A stretch of DNA of 64,000 bases from Phytoactinopolyspora mesophila (GTDB lineage: Bacteria; Actinomycetota; Actinomycetes; Jiangellales; Jiangellaceae). This document shows, piece by piece, positions 8,104 through 15,838 of the stretch (the first letter of the stretch is position 1; every line of letters begins with the position of its first letter). The position numbers were made by a program, and so were the translations under genes. The notes beneath the pieces are model-generated. The model ran no database searches. It was not told where the DNA came from and worked only from the letters and a program-made list of their open reading frames with translations. The stretch is from NCBI RefSeq assembly GCF_010122465.1, contig NZ_WLZY01000002.1, forward strand, positions 323,076 to 387,075. The letters are read 5' to 3'.

Positions 8104-9323
8104 TGGCGACGGTGGCTCTGCTGGGCACCCTCGACACCAAAGGCGTGGAATATCAGTTTCTGCGTGACCGGCTGCGGCACGCCGGTGCGGACACGGTGCT
8201 GGTCGACTGTGGCGTCTTCGGCCCGAACGCGGTCGAACCCGACATCAGCGCCGACGATGTCGCCGGAGCGGCAGGCACATCGCTCGACGAGTTGCGTACC
8301 GCGGGCGACCGCGGCCGGGCCATGGCAACCATGTCCGAGGGGGCTACCGCCGTGCTCGCAGGGCTCCAGGCAGACGGGCGCCTGGACGGCGTTCTAGCGG
8401 TGGGCGGCTCGGGTGGCACGTCGCTGGCCGCGCACGCGATGCGCACGTTGCCCATCGGGGTGCCGAAACTGATCGTCTCGACGGTGGCCTCGGGCGATAC
8501 CCGGCCCTATGTCGGTGCGCGGGACATCACGTTGATGTACTCCGTCGTCGACATCGCGGGTATCAACCGGTTGTCGGCGCGGATTCTGACCAACGCTGCG
8601 GCGGCCGTGGCCGGGATGGCCGGCGCGGAACCACCCGACGTCGTGACCCGTCCGCTGGTGGGCGCCACCATGTTCGGGGTCACCACGCCGTGTGTCACGG
8701 CCGCGCGTGAGCATCTCGAGGGTGCCGGATACGAGGTGCTCGTCTTCCATGCCACCGGCACCGGCGGCCAGTCGATGGAGGCGCTGGTATCTGATGGGTT
8801 CCTCACCGGCGTTCTGGACGTCACGACCACGGAACTCGCCGACGAGCTGGCCGGTGGCGTGATGAGCGCCGGGCCGGACCGGCTGGAGGTCGCGGGCCGG
8901 CTCGGGTTGCCGCAGGTCGTCTCGCTCGGAGCGCTCGACATGGTGAACTTCGGCCCGATCGACACAGTGCCGAAGCGGTATACCGACCGCCTGCTGTATC
9001 AGCACAACGAGAACGTCACGTTGATGCGCACCAAGCCGGAGGAATGCGCGGAACTGGGGCGGCGGCTGGCGACCAAGCTCAGTGCCTCAGCCGGACCGGT
9101 CGCGCTGTTCGTGCCGCTTCGTGGTGTGTCGTCGATCGCGGTGGAAGGGCAGCTGTTCCACGATCCGGAGGCCGACGACGCGTTGTTCGCCGCGGTGCGC
9201 GAGAGCGCCGACCCGGCCGTCGTCGACCTTGTGGAGATCGACACCCACATCAATGATCCGGCGTTCGCCGCGGCGATGGCGGAGCGCTTCGTGAAGATGA
9301 CCCGAGGAGAGGAGCCCCGGTGA
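8103..9323 (+). CDS. Tm-1-like ATP-binding protein (UPF0261 family)
   Basis: 406 residues, full length for UPF0261. N-terminus ATVALLGTLDTKGVEYQFLRD is the family signature; glycine-rich VLAVGGSGGTSLAAHAMR (about 97-114) and the segment LIVSTVASGDTRPYVGARDI are conserved parts of the two-domain fold. The family is homologous to the N-terminal half of tomato Tm-1, which binds ATP. The next gene encodes a homologue of the C-terminal half, so the two act as a pair. Their enzymatic role is not established to my knowledge; location inside a glycolate-malate operon suggests organic acid metabolism. The TGA stop (9321-9323) is contributed by the start of repeat copy 4. Confidence 0.88.
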   Translation: MATVALLGTLDTKGVEYQFLRDRLRHAGADTVLVDCGVFGPNAVEPDISADDVAGAAGTSLDELRTAGDRGRAMATMSEGATAVLAGLQADGRLDGVLAVGGSGGTSLAAHAMRTLPIGVPKLIVSTVASGDTRPYVGARDITLMYSVVDIAGINRLSARILTNAAAAVAGMAGAEPPDVVTRPLVGATMFGVTTPCVTAAREHLEGAGYEVLVFHATGTGGQSMEALVSDGFLTGVLDVTTTELADELAGGVMSAGPDRLEVAGRLGLPQVVSLGALDMVNFGPIDTVPKRYTDRLLYQHNENVTLMRTKPEECAELGRRLATKLSASAGPVALFVPLRGVSSIAVEGQLFHDPEADDALFAAVRESADPAVVDLVEIDTHINDPAFAAAMAERFVKMTRGEEPR

Positions 9324-9407
9324 TCGACAGTGGGTTGTGGTTGCCCGGAGGTGATCGACAGTGGGTCGTGGTCGCAAGTTCACGACCACAGCGCACTGTC
9401 GATCACC
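9319..9407. repeat. 89-bp tripartite palindromic element, copy 4 (reverse orientation)
   Basis: Arms at 9319-9340 (R), 9350-9371 (R) and 9386-9407 (R'); spacers 9 and 14 nt, which is the mirror image of the other copies, so this one is inserted in the opposite orientation. Its GGTGA supplies the stop codon of the upstream Tm-1-like gene. Confidence 0.95.
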
Positions 9408-9429
9408 GGGGAATGAGGGGGCAGAGCCG

Positions 9430-10344
9430 ATGAACCGGGATGAGGCACTCGCCCGCCTGCGCGCCGTCGTCGCCGGAAGCGGCCGAGCGGGTGTAGGTGG
9501 AGCGGCGGGTGTAGGCGGAACGGGCAGCGCGAGTGAGTTGTCGAGCGACGCATCCGAGAGCGACGGCGGGGTGATCATCGGCGCCGGAGCAGGCACTGGA
9601 TTGTCGGCCAAGTGCGCCGAAGCCGGCGGCGCCGACCTGATCATCATCTACAACTCCGGCCGATACCGGATGGCTGGGCGCGGCTCGCTGGCCGGGCTGC
9701 TGCCCTACGGCGACGCGAACGCGATCGTCGTCGACATGGCGCGCGAGGTACTGCCCATCGTGCGGAACACGCCGGTGCTCGCCGGGGTCTGCGGCACCGA
9801 CCCGTTCCGGCAAATGGATGTCTTCCTCCGCGAGCTCAAGGCGCTGGGGTTCTCCGGCGTGCAGAACTTCCCGACGGTGGGCCTGATCGACGGCGTGTTC
9901 CGGGCCAATCTCGAGGAGACCGGCATGAGCTATGACCTCGAGGTGGAGATGGTCCGGCAGGCCCGCGAGCTCGACCTGCTGACCGCACCGTATGTGTTCA
10001 CCCCCGAGGACGCGGAGAAGATGGCCGCGGCGGGCGCCGACGTACTGGTCCCGCACATGGGCCTGACGACGTCCGGCACCATCGGGGCCAAGACGGCGCT
10101 GACGCTCGACGAGTCCGTGGAACGAGTCCAGGCCATGTGCGACGCCGCCGTGAACGTCAACCCGGACGTGCTGGTGCTGTGTCACGGTGGGCCGATCGCG
10201 GAGCCCGACGACGCGGCGTACGTTCTCGCACGCACTACCGGCGTCGTCGGCTTCTTCGGCGCTTCCAGCATGGAGCGATTGCCCACCGAAGTCGCCATGA
10301 CGGAGAACATGCGCCGCTTCAAGGAGCTGCGCCCTCAGCGGTGA
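9430..10344 (+). CDS. Phosphoenolpyruvate-hydrolase-like TIM-barrel protein (Tm-1 C-terminal half homologue)
   Basis: 304 residues from the ATG at 9430; the longer frame from 9361 is simply the open frame across repeat copy 4. After a low-complexity Gly/Ser/Ala insert (about 20-48), the barrel starts with [35 protein letters not shown]-type features: [19 protein letters not shown] and the motif [20 protein letters not shown], then [27 protein letters not shown] and [13 protein letters not shown], which mark the PEP_hydrolase-like family (older name TIM-barrel signal transduction protein). Catalytic activity of the family is poorly defined. Fused to the UPF0261 domain in plant and fungal Tm-1-type proteins, here encoded separately. 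Stop TGA comes from repeat copy 5. Confidence 0.85.
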   Translation: MNRDEALARLRAVVAGSGRAGVGGAAGVGGTGSASELSSDASESDGGVIIGAGAGTGLSAKCAEAGGADLIIIYNSGRYRMAGRGSLAGLLPYGDANAIVVDMAREVLPIVRNTPVLAGVCGTDPFRQMDVFLRELKALGFSGVQNFPTVGLIDGVFRANLEETGMSYDLEVEMVRQARELDLLTAPYVFTPEDAEKMAAAGADVLVPHMGLTTSGTIGAKTALTLDESVERVQAMCDAAVNVNPDVLVLCHGGPIAEPDDAAYVLARTTGVVGFFGASSMERLPTEVAMTENMRRFKELRPQR

Positions 10345-10428
10345 TCGAGAGTGGGTTTTGGTTGTTGAACCGCAGCCACAACCCACTGTTGATCACCTCA
10401 GAGCAACCACAACGCGCTGTCGATCACC
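10340..10428. repeat. 89-bp tripartite palindromic element, copy 5
   Basis: Arms at 10340-10361 (R), 10376-10397 (R') and 10407-10428 (R'), spacers 14 and 9 nt. The first arm has GAGAG where others have GTCAG or GACAG, giving the weakest stem of the six. It supplies the stop codon (10342-10344) of the upstream gene and ends 28 bp before the cupin start. Confidence 0.95.
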
Positions 10429-10455
10429 GGAGATGTGAAGCAGGAGGTACGGCCC

Positions 10456-10884
10456 ATGAAGCTCAGCCAGATCGACCCGCATACCCGGGCGACCATGACC
10501 TTCGACTGGGGGACGGTGAAGTGGTTCGTCCAGCCGGACACCACGCCAGGCGCGACCCTCTCCTTCGGTGAGGTGGTCCTCAACCCAGGGCAAGGACACG
10601 AGCGGCACAACCACCCGACGGCCGAGGAGGTGCTCTACGTGCTCTCCGGATCCGGCGAGCAGATGCTGAACGACGAAGAACCGTTCCCGGTCCATGCCGG
10701 CGACGTCATCTACGTCCCCAAGGGCATGTTCCACGGCACACTCAACACCGGCTGGTCTCCGCTGCGGCTGATCGCGCTGTACAACCCAGGTGGCGCGGAG
10801 GAGAAAGCTTTGGCGGAACTGGATGACTACCGTGAGGTCCCGCCTGGCTCGGTGCCCACGTTCATCAGAAACCTGGGTGGCTGA
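10456..10884 (+). CDS. Cupin domain protein
   Basis: 142 residues from the ATG at 10456 with GGAGG ten bases upstream. A single cupin barrel: motif 1 GHERHNHPTAEEVLYVLSG (about 51-69) gives the His, His and Glu metal ligands, motif 2 HAGDVIYVPKGMFHG (about 79-95) gives the last His. Small single-domain cupins act as isomerases, dioxygenases or sensors, and the sequence does not decide between them. Position between the Tm-1 pair and the importer genes implies a step on the imported compound or an intermediate. Only three bases separate it from livH. Confidence 0.85.
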   Translation: MKLSQIDPHTRATMTFDWGTVKWFVQPDTTPGATLSFGEVVLNPGQGHERHNHPTAEEVLYVLSGSGEQMLNDEEPFPVHAGDVIYVPKGMFHGTLNTGWSPLRLIALYNPGGAEEKALAELDDYREVPPGSVPTFIRNLGG

Positions 10885-10887
10885 AGC

Positions 10888-11751
10888 ATGCGTCAGGTTC
10901 TCACCATCGCGCTCAACGGGATGACGGTCGCGTCGCTGTACTTCCTGGTGGCCAGCGGGCTCACGCTGATCTTCGGGATGATGCGGATCGTCAACCTGGC
11001 ACATGGCGCCTTCTACCTGCTCGGCGGCTACGTGGCGTTCAGCGTGCTCCGGGCGTCGGACTCATGGAGTGTCGGACTCCTCGTGGCCGTGGTCACGGTC
11101 GGGATGCTCGGCGTGGTCATGCATCAAGTGCTGCTGCGCGCCATCGAACACGAAGACATGCGGGTCGCGCTCGTGACCATCGGTGTCTCGCTGATCCTCG
11201 CTGACCAGCTGCTCGTCCATTACGGCGGAGTCGCCTATTCGGTGGTTCCGCCGGACTTCCTGCGCGGCGGGGTTGAACTCGGTGTCGCGGACATCGTGTA
11301 TCCGCGGTACCGGATTTTCATTCTGGCACTGGCGATCGTCGTCGGTATCGCGTTGTGGCTGTTCATCACCAGAACCCGCTTCGGGATGATCATCCGGGCC
11401 GGCGTCGACGACCGCGACATGGTCTCGGCCACCGGCATCAACGTCCGCATCGTCTTCGCCGCGGTGTTCTTCATCGGCTCGGCGCTGGCCGGGCTGGCCG
11501 GCGCGGTGGGCGGCGGAGCATTCTCGCTCGCACCCGGAACGGACGTGGAGTATCTGCTGTATTCGCTGATCGTGGTGATCGTCGGCGGCATGGGCAGTAT
11601 CGCCGGAGCGGCGATAGGCGCGTTGCTGGTCGGCCTGGTGTCACAGTTCGCGCTCGGATACATGCCTGAGATCGCCTCCATTCTGACCTTCGGCTTGATG
11701 ATCGCCGTGCTCGCGGTGCGGCCGCAGGGCCTGCTGGGGAGGGCGGCATGA
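10888..11751 (+). CDS. Branched-chain amino acid type ABC transporter permease, LivH family
   Basis: 287 residues, about eight hydrophobic segments. The N-terminus has the LivH pattern GLTLIFGMMRIVNLAHGAFYLLGGY and the C-terminal half has VVIVGGMGSIAGAAIGALLVG, the EAA-like loop that contacts the ATPases. Partner of the LivM permease whose ATG overlaps its stop by four bases. Importers of this family carry branched-chain amino acids, amides, urea or aromatic acids; the ligand here is unknown but should feed the glycolate-glyoxylate genes around it. Confidence 0.9.
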   Translation: MRQVLTIALNGMTVASLYFLVASGLTLIFGMMRIVNLAHGAFYLLGGYVAFSVLRASDSWSVGLLVAVVTVGMLGVVMHQVLLRAIEHEDMRVALVTIGVSLILADQLLVHYGGVAYSVVPPDFLRGGVELGVADIVYPRYRIFILALAIVVGIALWLFITRTRFGMIIRAGVDDRDMVSATGINVRIVFAAVFFIGSALAGLAGAVGGGAFSLAPGTDVEYLLYSLIVVIVGGMGSIAGAAIGALLVGLVSQFALGYMPEIASILTFGLMIAVLAVRPQGLLGRAA

Positions 11752-12851
11752 ACCGGCCGGAGACGCTGACGAGCAGCAAAGACGGACAGAAGACCGGCGA
11801 GGGCGACGCCGCGGCCGGTGGCGGCGGCTGGAACCGGCGCTGGAAGGTGTCGTGGCGGATGCCCAGAGGCCGCGCAGGTGTGGTGTTAGCGCTCACGATC
11901 GTGGTGTTCCTGATCGCGTTCCCGTTCGTCGTGCCACGGCCGTCGTTCTGGGTGGTCAGTATCGGTATCCGGGCGTTGTGGATGGGCGTGGTCGCGCTCA
12001 GCCTGATCTGGCTGTCCCGGTACACCGGGATGCTGTCGCTGGGGCAGATGGCGTTCTTCGCCATCGCCGGTTACACCGTCGGCATCCTGACCACTAGGAA
12101 CGACGTCCCGTACATCATCTCGATCCCGGCCGGCATCCTGCTGGCGACGGTGGTGGGCGCCTTAGTGGGCATGATCGCGGTGCGCACTCAGGGCGTGTAC
12201 TTCCTGATGCTGACGCTCGCCGTGTCGCAGCTGGTGTTCTTCCTGGTGCTGAACGCGTCCACGTTGACCCGCGGCTACCAGGGCATCGGCAACATCACCC
12301 GGCCGGAGATCTTCGGGCTGTCGCTCGGCAACCGCAACGTGTTCTATTTCCTGGCGCTGGCGATCGCCGGAGGCGCCTTCCTGTTGTGCCGGTACGTGTC
12401 CCGCACCCCGTTCGGGCTGGCACTGCAGGGAATCCGGGACAGCCCGGACCGCATGCGGGCGCTGGGCTACAACGTCTACCTGTACCGGGTGGCGGCCTTC
12501 ACGTTCGCGGCGTTCATCGCGTCCGTCGCCGGCGCGCTGGCGTTCTTCTACCACGGCGGCATCACCCCAGGAGCGATCGACCTGCTCCGCTCCATCGACA
12601 TCCTCATCGTGTCCGTGCTCGGCGGCATCAACTCACTGGTCGGGGCGTTCCTCGGCGCGGTGGGGCTGACGATGCTGCAGAACTTCGCGCAGTCGGGCTG
12701 GATACCGGTGAGGCGGATCACGCTGACCGGCGTCGTGTTCGTCGTCGTTCTGCTGTTCTTCCGCGGCGGGATGGTCGACCTGCCGCGCCAGCTGCGCGAA
12801 TACGGCCGGATGGCCAAGCGCAGATTGCAACGTCCCACCAAAGAGAGGTGA
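11748..12851 (+). CDS. Branched-chain amino acid type ABC transporter permease, LivM family
   Basis: 367 residues. A charged, glycine-rich N-terminal extension of about 45 residues precedes the membrane part. LivM signatures: LSLIWLSRYTGMLSLGQMAFFAIAGY (read as LSLGQMAFFAIAGYT), GYQGIGNI, TPFGLALQGIRDSPDRMRALGYNV and LGGINSLVGAFLGAVGLT. Nine or so hydrophobic segments. Starts by ATGA overlap with livH and is followed five bases later by the substrate-binding protein gene. Confidence 0.9.
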   Translation: MNRPETLTSSKDGQKTGEGDAAAGGGGWNRRWKVSWRMPRGRAGVVLALTIVVFLIAFPFVVPRPSFWVVSIGIRALWMGVVALSLIWLSRYTGMLSLGQMAFFAIAGYTVGILTTRNDVPYIISIPAGILLATVVGALVGMIAVRTQGVYFLMLTLAVSQLVFFLVLNASTLTRGYQGIGNITRPEIFGLSLGNRNVFYFLALAIAGGAFLLCRYVSRTPFGLALQGIRDSPDRMRALGYNVYLYRVAAFTFAAFIASVAGALAFFYHGGITPGAIDLLRSIDILIVSVLGGINSLVGAFLGAVGLTMLQNFAQSGWIPVRRITLTGVVFVVVLLFFRGGMVDLPRQLREYGRMAKRRLQRPTKER

Positions 12852-12856
12852 GCACA

Positions 12857-14194
12857 ATGCGACAACATGCTCGGATCGGGCGCCGCTTATGGGCGGTTCC
12901 CATTGCTCTGGCGCTCGTCCTCGCCGCCTGTCAGTCCGGCGACGACGACGCTGAGCTGGGCACCCCGGACCTGGAAGGCCAGGTCGAGGAGGACGACGAC
13001 GAGGACGCGGACGACGACGCTCCCGACGACGCCACCGAAGCTGATGGCGAGGAGCTGGTGATCGGCCGGATCAGCGCTCTGGAGGGTGCGTTCGCCGCTG
13101 GTGCCGAGGACGGCGAGCGCGGTGTGCAGATGGTGCTGGAAGAGTTCGGCCACGAGGTAGCCGGCCGGCCCATCCGGACCATCGTCGAGAGCTCGGACAC
13201 CACTCCCGAGACGGCCACGGACCGGGCTCGCAAGCTGGTCGAGCAGGATGGCGTCCACGTCATCCACGGCCCGTTGTCCGGCGCGGAAGGTGTGGCCTTG
13301 GCGTCGTACGCCCATGACACGCCGCACCTGACCATCGTCGACGCGGCATCCGGCGCTACTCCGACCACGCTGGAGAATCCGGCATCCAACTATTTCCGGT
13401 GGCACTCCGAGGGCGCGATGTGGACCGCGCCGCTCGGGCCGTACGCGATCGAAGAGCTGGGCTACGAGCGAGTCTCCACGCTGGCTGAGGACTACGCGTT
13501 CCCGCACGCCCAGGTGGGTGGCTTCCTCGAAGGATTCTGCGCGGCCGGCGGCGATCTGGCCAGCACCCACTGGGTGCCGCTGGGCGAGAGCGACTACAGC
13601 TCGGTGATCGCGTCGATCCCGGACGACATCGACGCGATGTTCGTTTCACTCGGTGGATCGGACGCGGTGGACTTCTTGTCCCAGGCCATCGACTTCGGGC
13701 TGGACGTGCCGATCCTGGGCGGATCGATCCTGGTCGGCGCCGACGTGCTGGAGTCCGAGGGCCAGATCCGGGAATCCGCGCTGGGCATCGTCTCCTCCAC
13801 CGTCTACCCGCCGGCCACTGCCGATGTGTACGAATGGCAGGACTTCATCGCCCGCTACCGCGACATGTTCGGCGACGAGGGTTTCGAAACGCCGTCTAAT
13901 TTCGCGATCCTGTACTACAACAGCTTCAAGTCGCTGCTGCTCGGCATCGAGGAGGCCGGGGGAGTCGTCGAGGAGGACGACGGTGAGTCGCTGCGTGCCG
14001 CCATGGAGGGCTTGTCCTGGGATTCGCCTATCGGTCCTCTCTCGTTGAACGAGAACCGCCAGGCAGAGACCGACGTGTTCGTCTTCGAGGTGATCGAGGG
14101 CGACGACGGGGAGTTGACCACTGAGCTCCGTGAGGTCGGCGAGCAGGTGCCGCAGCCTGGAACACCATGGGAACGCCTGGATGCCTGCCCCTGA
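12857..14194 (+). CDS. ABC transporter substrate-binding lipoprotein, LivK type
   Basis: 445 residues from the ATG at 12857 with AGAGAGGTG upstream; the longer frame from 12386 overlaps livM and is rejected. Lipoprotein signal peptide with lipobox LAAC, lipidated Cys25. Residues about 29-65 are an acidic linker (EEDDDEDADDDAPDD) between membrane anchor and receptor domain, then a periplasmic-binding-protein type 1 fold (Peripla_BP_6) starting LVIGRISALEGAFAAGAEDG. Residues VHGPLSGAEG-like VIHGPLSGAEGVALASYAHD and YSSVIASIPDDIDAMFVSLGG are typical of the Leu/Ile/Val-binding family. It captures the unknown substrate outside the membrane. The next gene starts inside its last codons. Confidence 0.9.
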   Translation: MRQHARIGRRLWAVPIALALVLAACQSGDDDAELGTPDLEGQVEEDDDEDADDDAPDDATEADGEELVIGRISALEGAFAAGAEDGERGVQMVLEEFGHEVAGRPIRTIVESSDTTPETATDRARKLVEQDGVHVIHGPLSGAEGVALASYAHDTPHLTIVDAASGATPTTLENPASNYFRWHSEGAMWTAPLGPYAIEELGYERVSTLAEDYAFPHAQVGGFLEGFCAAGGDLASTHWVPLGESDYSSVIASIPDDIDAMFVSLGGSDAVDFLSQAIDFGLDVPILGGSILVGADVLESEGQIRESALGIVSSTVYPPATADVYEWQDFIARYRDMFGDEGFETPSNFAILYYNSFKSLLLGIEEAGGVVEEDDGESLRAAMEGLSWDSPIGPLSLNENRQAETDVFVFEVIEGDDGELTTELREVGEQVPQPGTPWERLDACP

Positions 14195-14969
14195 TTCCGC
14201 CGTGGTGACGCCAAGCAACGGCCCGGTCCTGGCTCTACGAGGGCTGGCCAAACACTTCGGCGGCGTGCACGCCGTGGCTGACGTCGAGCTCGACGTCAGC
14301 CACGGCGAGCGGGTCTCCGTGATCGGACCCAACGGTGCCGGTAAGTCGACGCTGTTCAATCTGATCGCCGGAGACTACCGGCCGACGGCGGGGCGGATCG
14401 AACTCTTCGGCGACGACCTGACCCGGACGTCGGCGCGAGTACGAGCGCATCGCGGACTGGCGCGGACGTTCCAGACGTCGAAGCTGTTCACAACCATGAC
14501 GGTGGACGACAACCTGTACCTGGCGCTGTGCGGAAAGCCGGGTTCTGTGCGGCGGCTACGTCGGGCCGATGGTGACGAACGGCGCCGAAGCCGTACGCGT
14601 GAACTGGCGAGGGCGGCCGGGCTCGAGGCGAAGCTGGCCACAGAGGTCGGCGAACTCTCACACGGGGAGCAGCGTCAGCTGGAGCTCGCGATGGCACTGG
14701 CCTCCGAGCCACGGCTGCTGATCCTCGACGAACCGGCCGCCGGGTTGTCGCCGGCCGAGCGAGGCACGCTCACCAAGGTGCTGAGTGAGTTGAGCCGTGA
14801 TATCACGCTGGTGCTCATCGAGCACGACATGGATATCGCGCTGGTGGTCGGAGAGCGCGTCGTCGTGATGGCCGACGGTGAGAAGGTGCTCGAGGGCACG
14901 CCGGACGAGATCCGCAGCAGCGAGCTGGTCCGCCGGATCTATCTGGGAGGCGCCTTCGATGCCCACTAA
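14181..14969 (+). CDS. ABC transporter ATP-binding protein, LivG family
   Basis: 262 residues from the ATG at 14181, which overlaps the receptor gene by 14 bases; GTG 14202 is an alternative. Walker A GPNGAGKST (about 53-61), ABC signature LSHGEQRQLELAMAL, Walker B LLILDEPAAGLSP, and the His loop LIEHDMD. The signature has SHGE in place of the usual SYGE, as often seen in LivG. The C-terminal IYLG end matches LivG/LivF proteins. It energises the LivHM channel together with LivF. Confidence 0.9.
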   Translation: MPAPDSAVVTPSNGPVLALRGLAKHFGGVHAVADVELDVSHGERVSVIGPNGAGKSTLFNLIAGDYRPTAGRIELFGDDLTRTSARVRAHRGLARTFQTSKLFTTMTVDDNLYLALCGKPGSVRRLRRADGDERRRSRTRELARAAGLEAKLATEVGELSHGEQRQLELAMALASEPRLLILDEPAAGLSPAERGTLTKVLSELSRDITLVLIEHDMDIALVVGERVVVMADGEKVLEGTPDEIRSSELVRRIYLGGAFDAH

Positions 14970-14973
14970 CCCC

Positions 14974-15062
14974 GGTGATCGTCAGTGCGATGTGGTCGTG
15001 AAACCACCACCACATCGCCCTGACGATCACCAAATAGCAGCCACTACGTGCTGTCGATCACC
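14974..15062. repeat. 89-bp tripartite palindromic element, copy 6
   Basis: Arms at 14974-14995 (R), 15010-15031 (R') and 15041-15062 (R'), spacers 14 and 9 nt. Here the stem has GATGTGG paired with CCACATC, a third matched variant of the arm. The third arm has diverged most (CTACGTGCTG). Located between livG and livF, which are otherwise a tight operon pair. Confidence 0.95.
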
Positions 15063-15082
15063 GGAGGGGAGGAGGTCGGATC

Positions 15083-15790
15083 ATGAGCGATGAAGCGCGG
15101 CTGACGGTCGAGAACCTCAACGTGTACTACGACCGGGTCCACATCCTGCAGGACGTCAGCTTCTCCATCGGCACGGAACCCGTGGCCATGGTGGGCCGTA
15201 ACGGTATGGGTAAGACCACCCTCGCCAAGGCGCTGTTGGGGTTGCAACCAGCTCGCTCGGGGTCGGTGCGATTCGGTGGCCGGGAAATCCTCGGCTCACA
15301 GCCCTACAAGATCGTCAAGTCCGGCATCGGCTATGTCCCGCAAGGCCGGCGGATCTGGCCGTCGCTGAGCACCCACGAGCACCTGGTCATGGTGGGGGCG
15401 AAAGCCGGCTCCCGCTGGACCATCGACGCCGTGTACGACCTGTTCCCACGGCTGGCCGAACGGCGCGACGTGGGCGCCGCGAATCTGTCCGGCGGAGAAC
15501 AGCAGATGCTCGCCATCGGGCGGGCGCTGCTGACCAACCCGAGTCTGCTCGTGATGGACGAGCCGTCCGAAGGGCTGGCGCCGGCCATCGTGGAACACCT
15601 CGCCGAAACCCTGCGGATGGTCGTCGCCGAGGGGCAGAGTGTGTTCTTGATCGAGCAGAACTTGCGCTTCGCGGCGGAGCTGGGGCACCACATCCTGGTG
15701 ATGGTGAACGGGCGGATCGCGGCGGATCTGCCGGCCAGGGAGCTGCTCGCGGATGAGGAAAAACAGAACCTGTACCTCGGCGTAGCGTGA
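15083..15790 (+). CDS. ABC transporter ATP-binding protein, LivF family
   Basis: 235 residues, typical LivF length, with GGAGGGGAGGAGG before the ATG. Walker A GRNGMGKTT (about 38-46), signature LSGGEQQMLAIGRAL, Walker B LLVMDEPSEGLAP, His-switch region LIEQNLRFA. The pattern GIGYVPQGRRIWPSLS is diagnostic of LivF. Last of the five importer genes; malate synthase follows about 50 bp later on the same strand. Confidence 0.9.
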   Translation: MSDEARLTVENLNVYYDRVHILQDVSFSIGTEPVAMVGRNGMGKTTLAKALLGLQPARSGSVRFGGREILGSQPYKIVKSGIGYVPQGRRIWPSLSTHEHLVMVGAKAGSRWTIDAVYDLFPRLAERRDVGAANLSGGEQQMLAIGRALLTNPSLLVMDEPSEGLAPAIVEHLAETLRMVVAEGQSVFLIEQNLRFAAELGHHILVMVNGRIAADLPARELLADEEKQNLYLGVA

Positions 15791-15838
15791 GTCGTAGCAG
15801 GTAGTCAACGTATGACGGGCAAAGAGAGGTCGAAGCAC

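Noticed and set aside
872-15062. 89-bp elements as insertion sequences
   Set aside because: No transposase and no target-site duplications were seen; size and structure fit a non-coding repeat instead.
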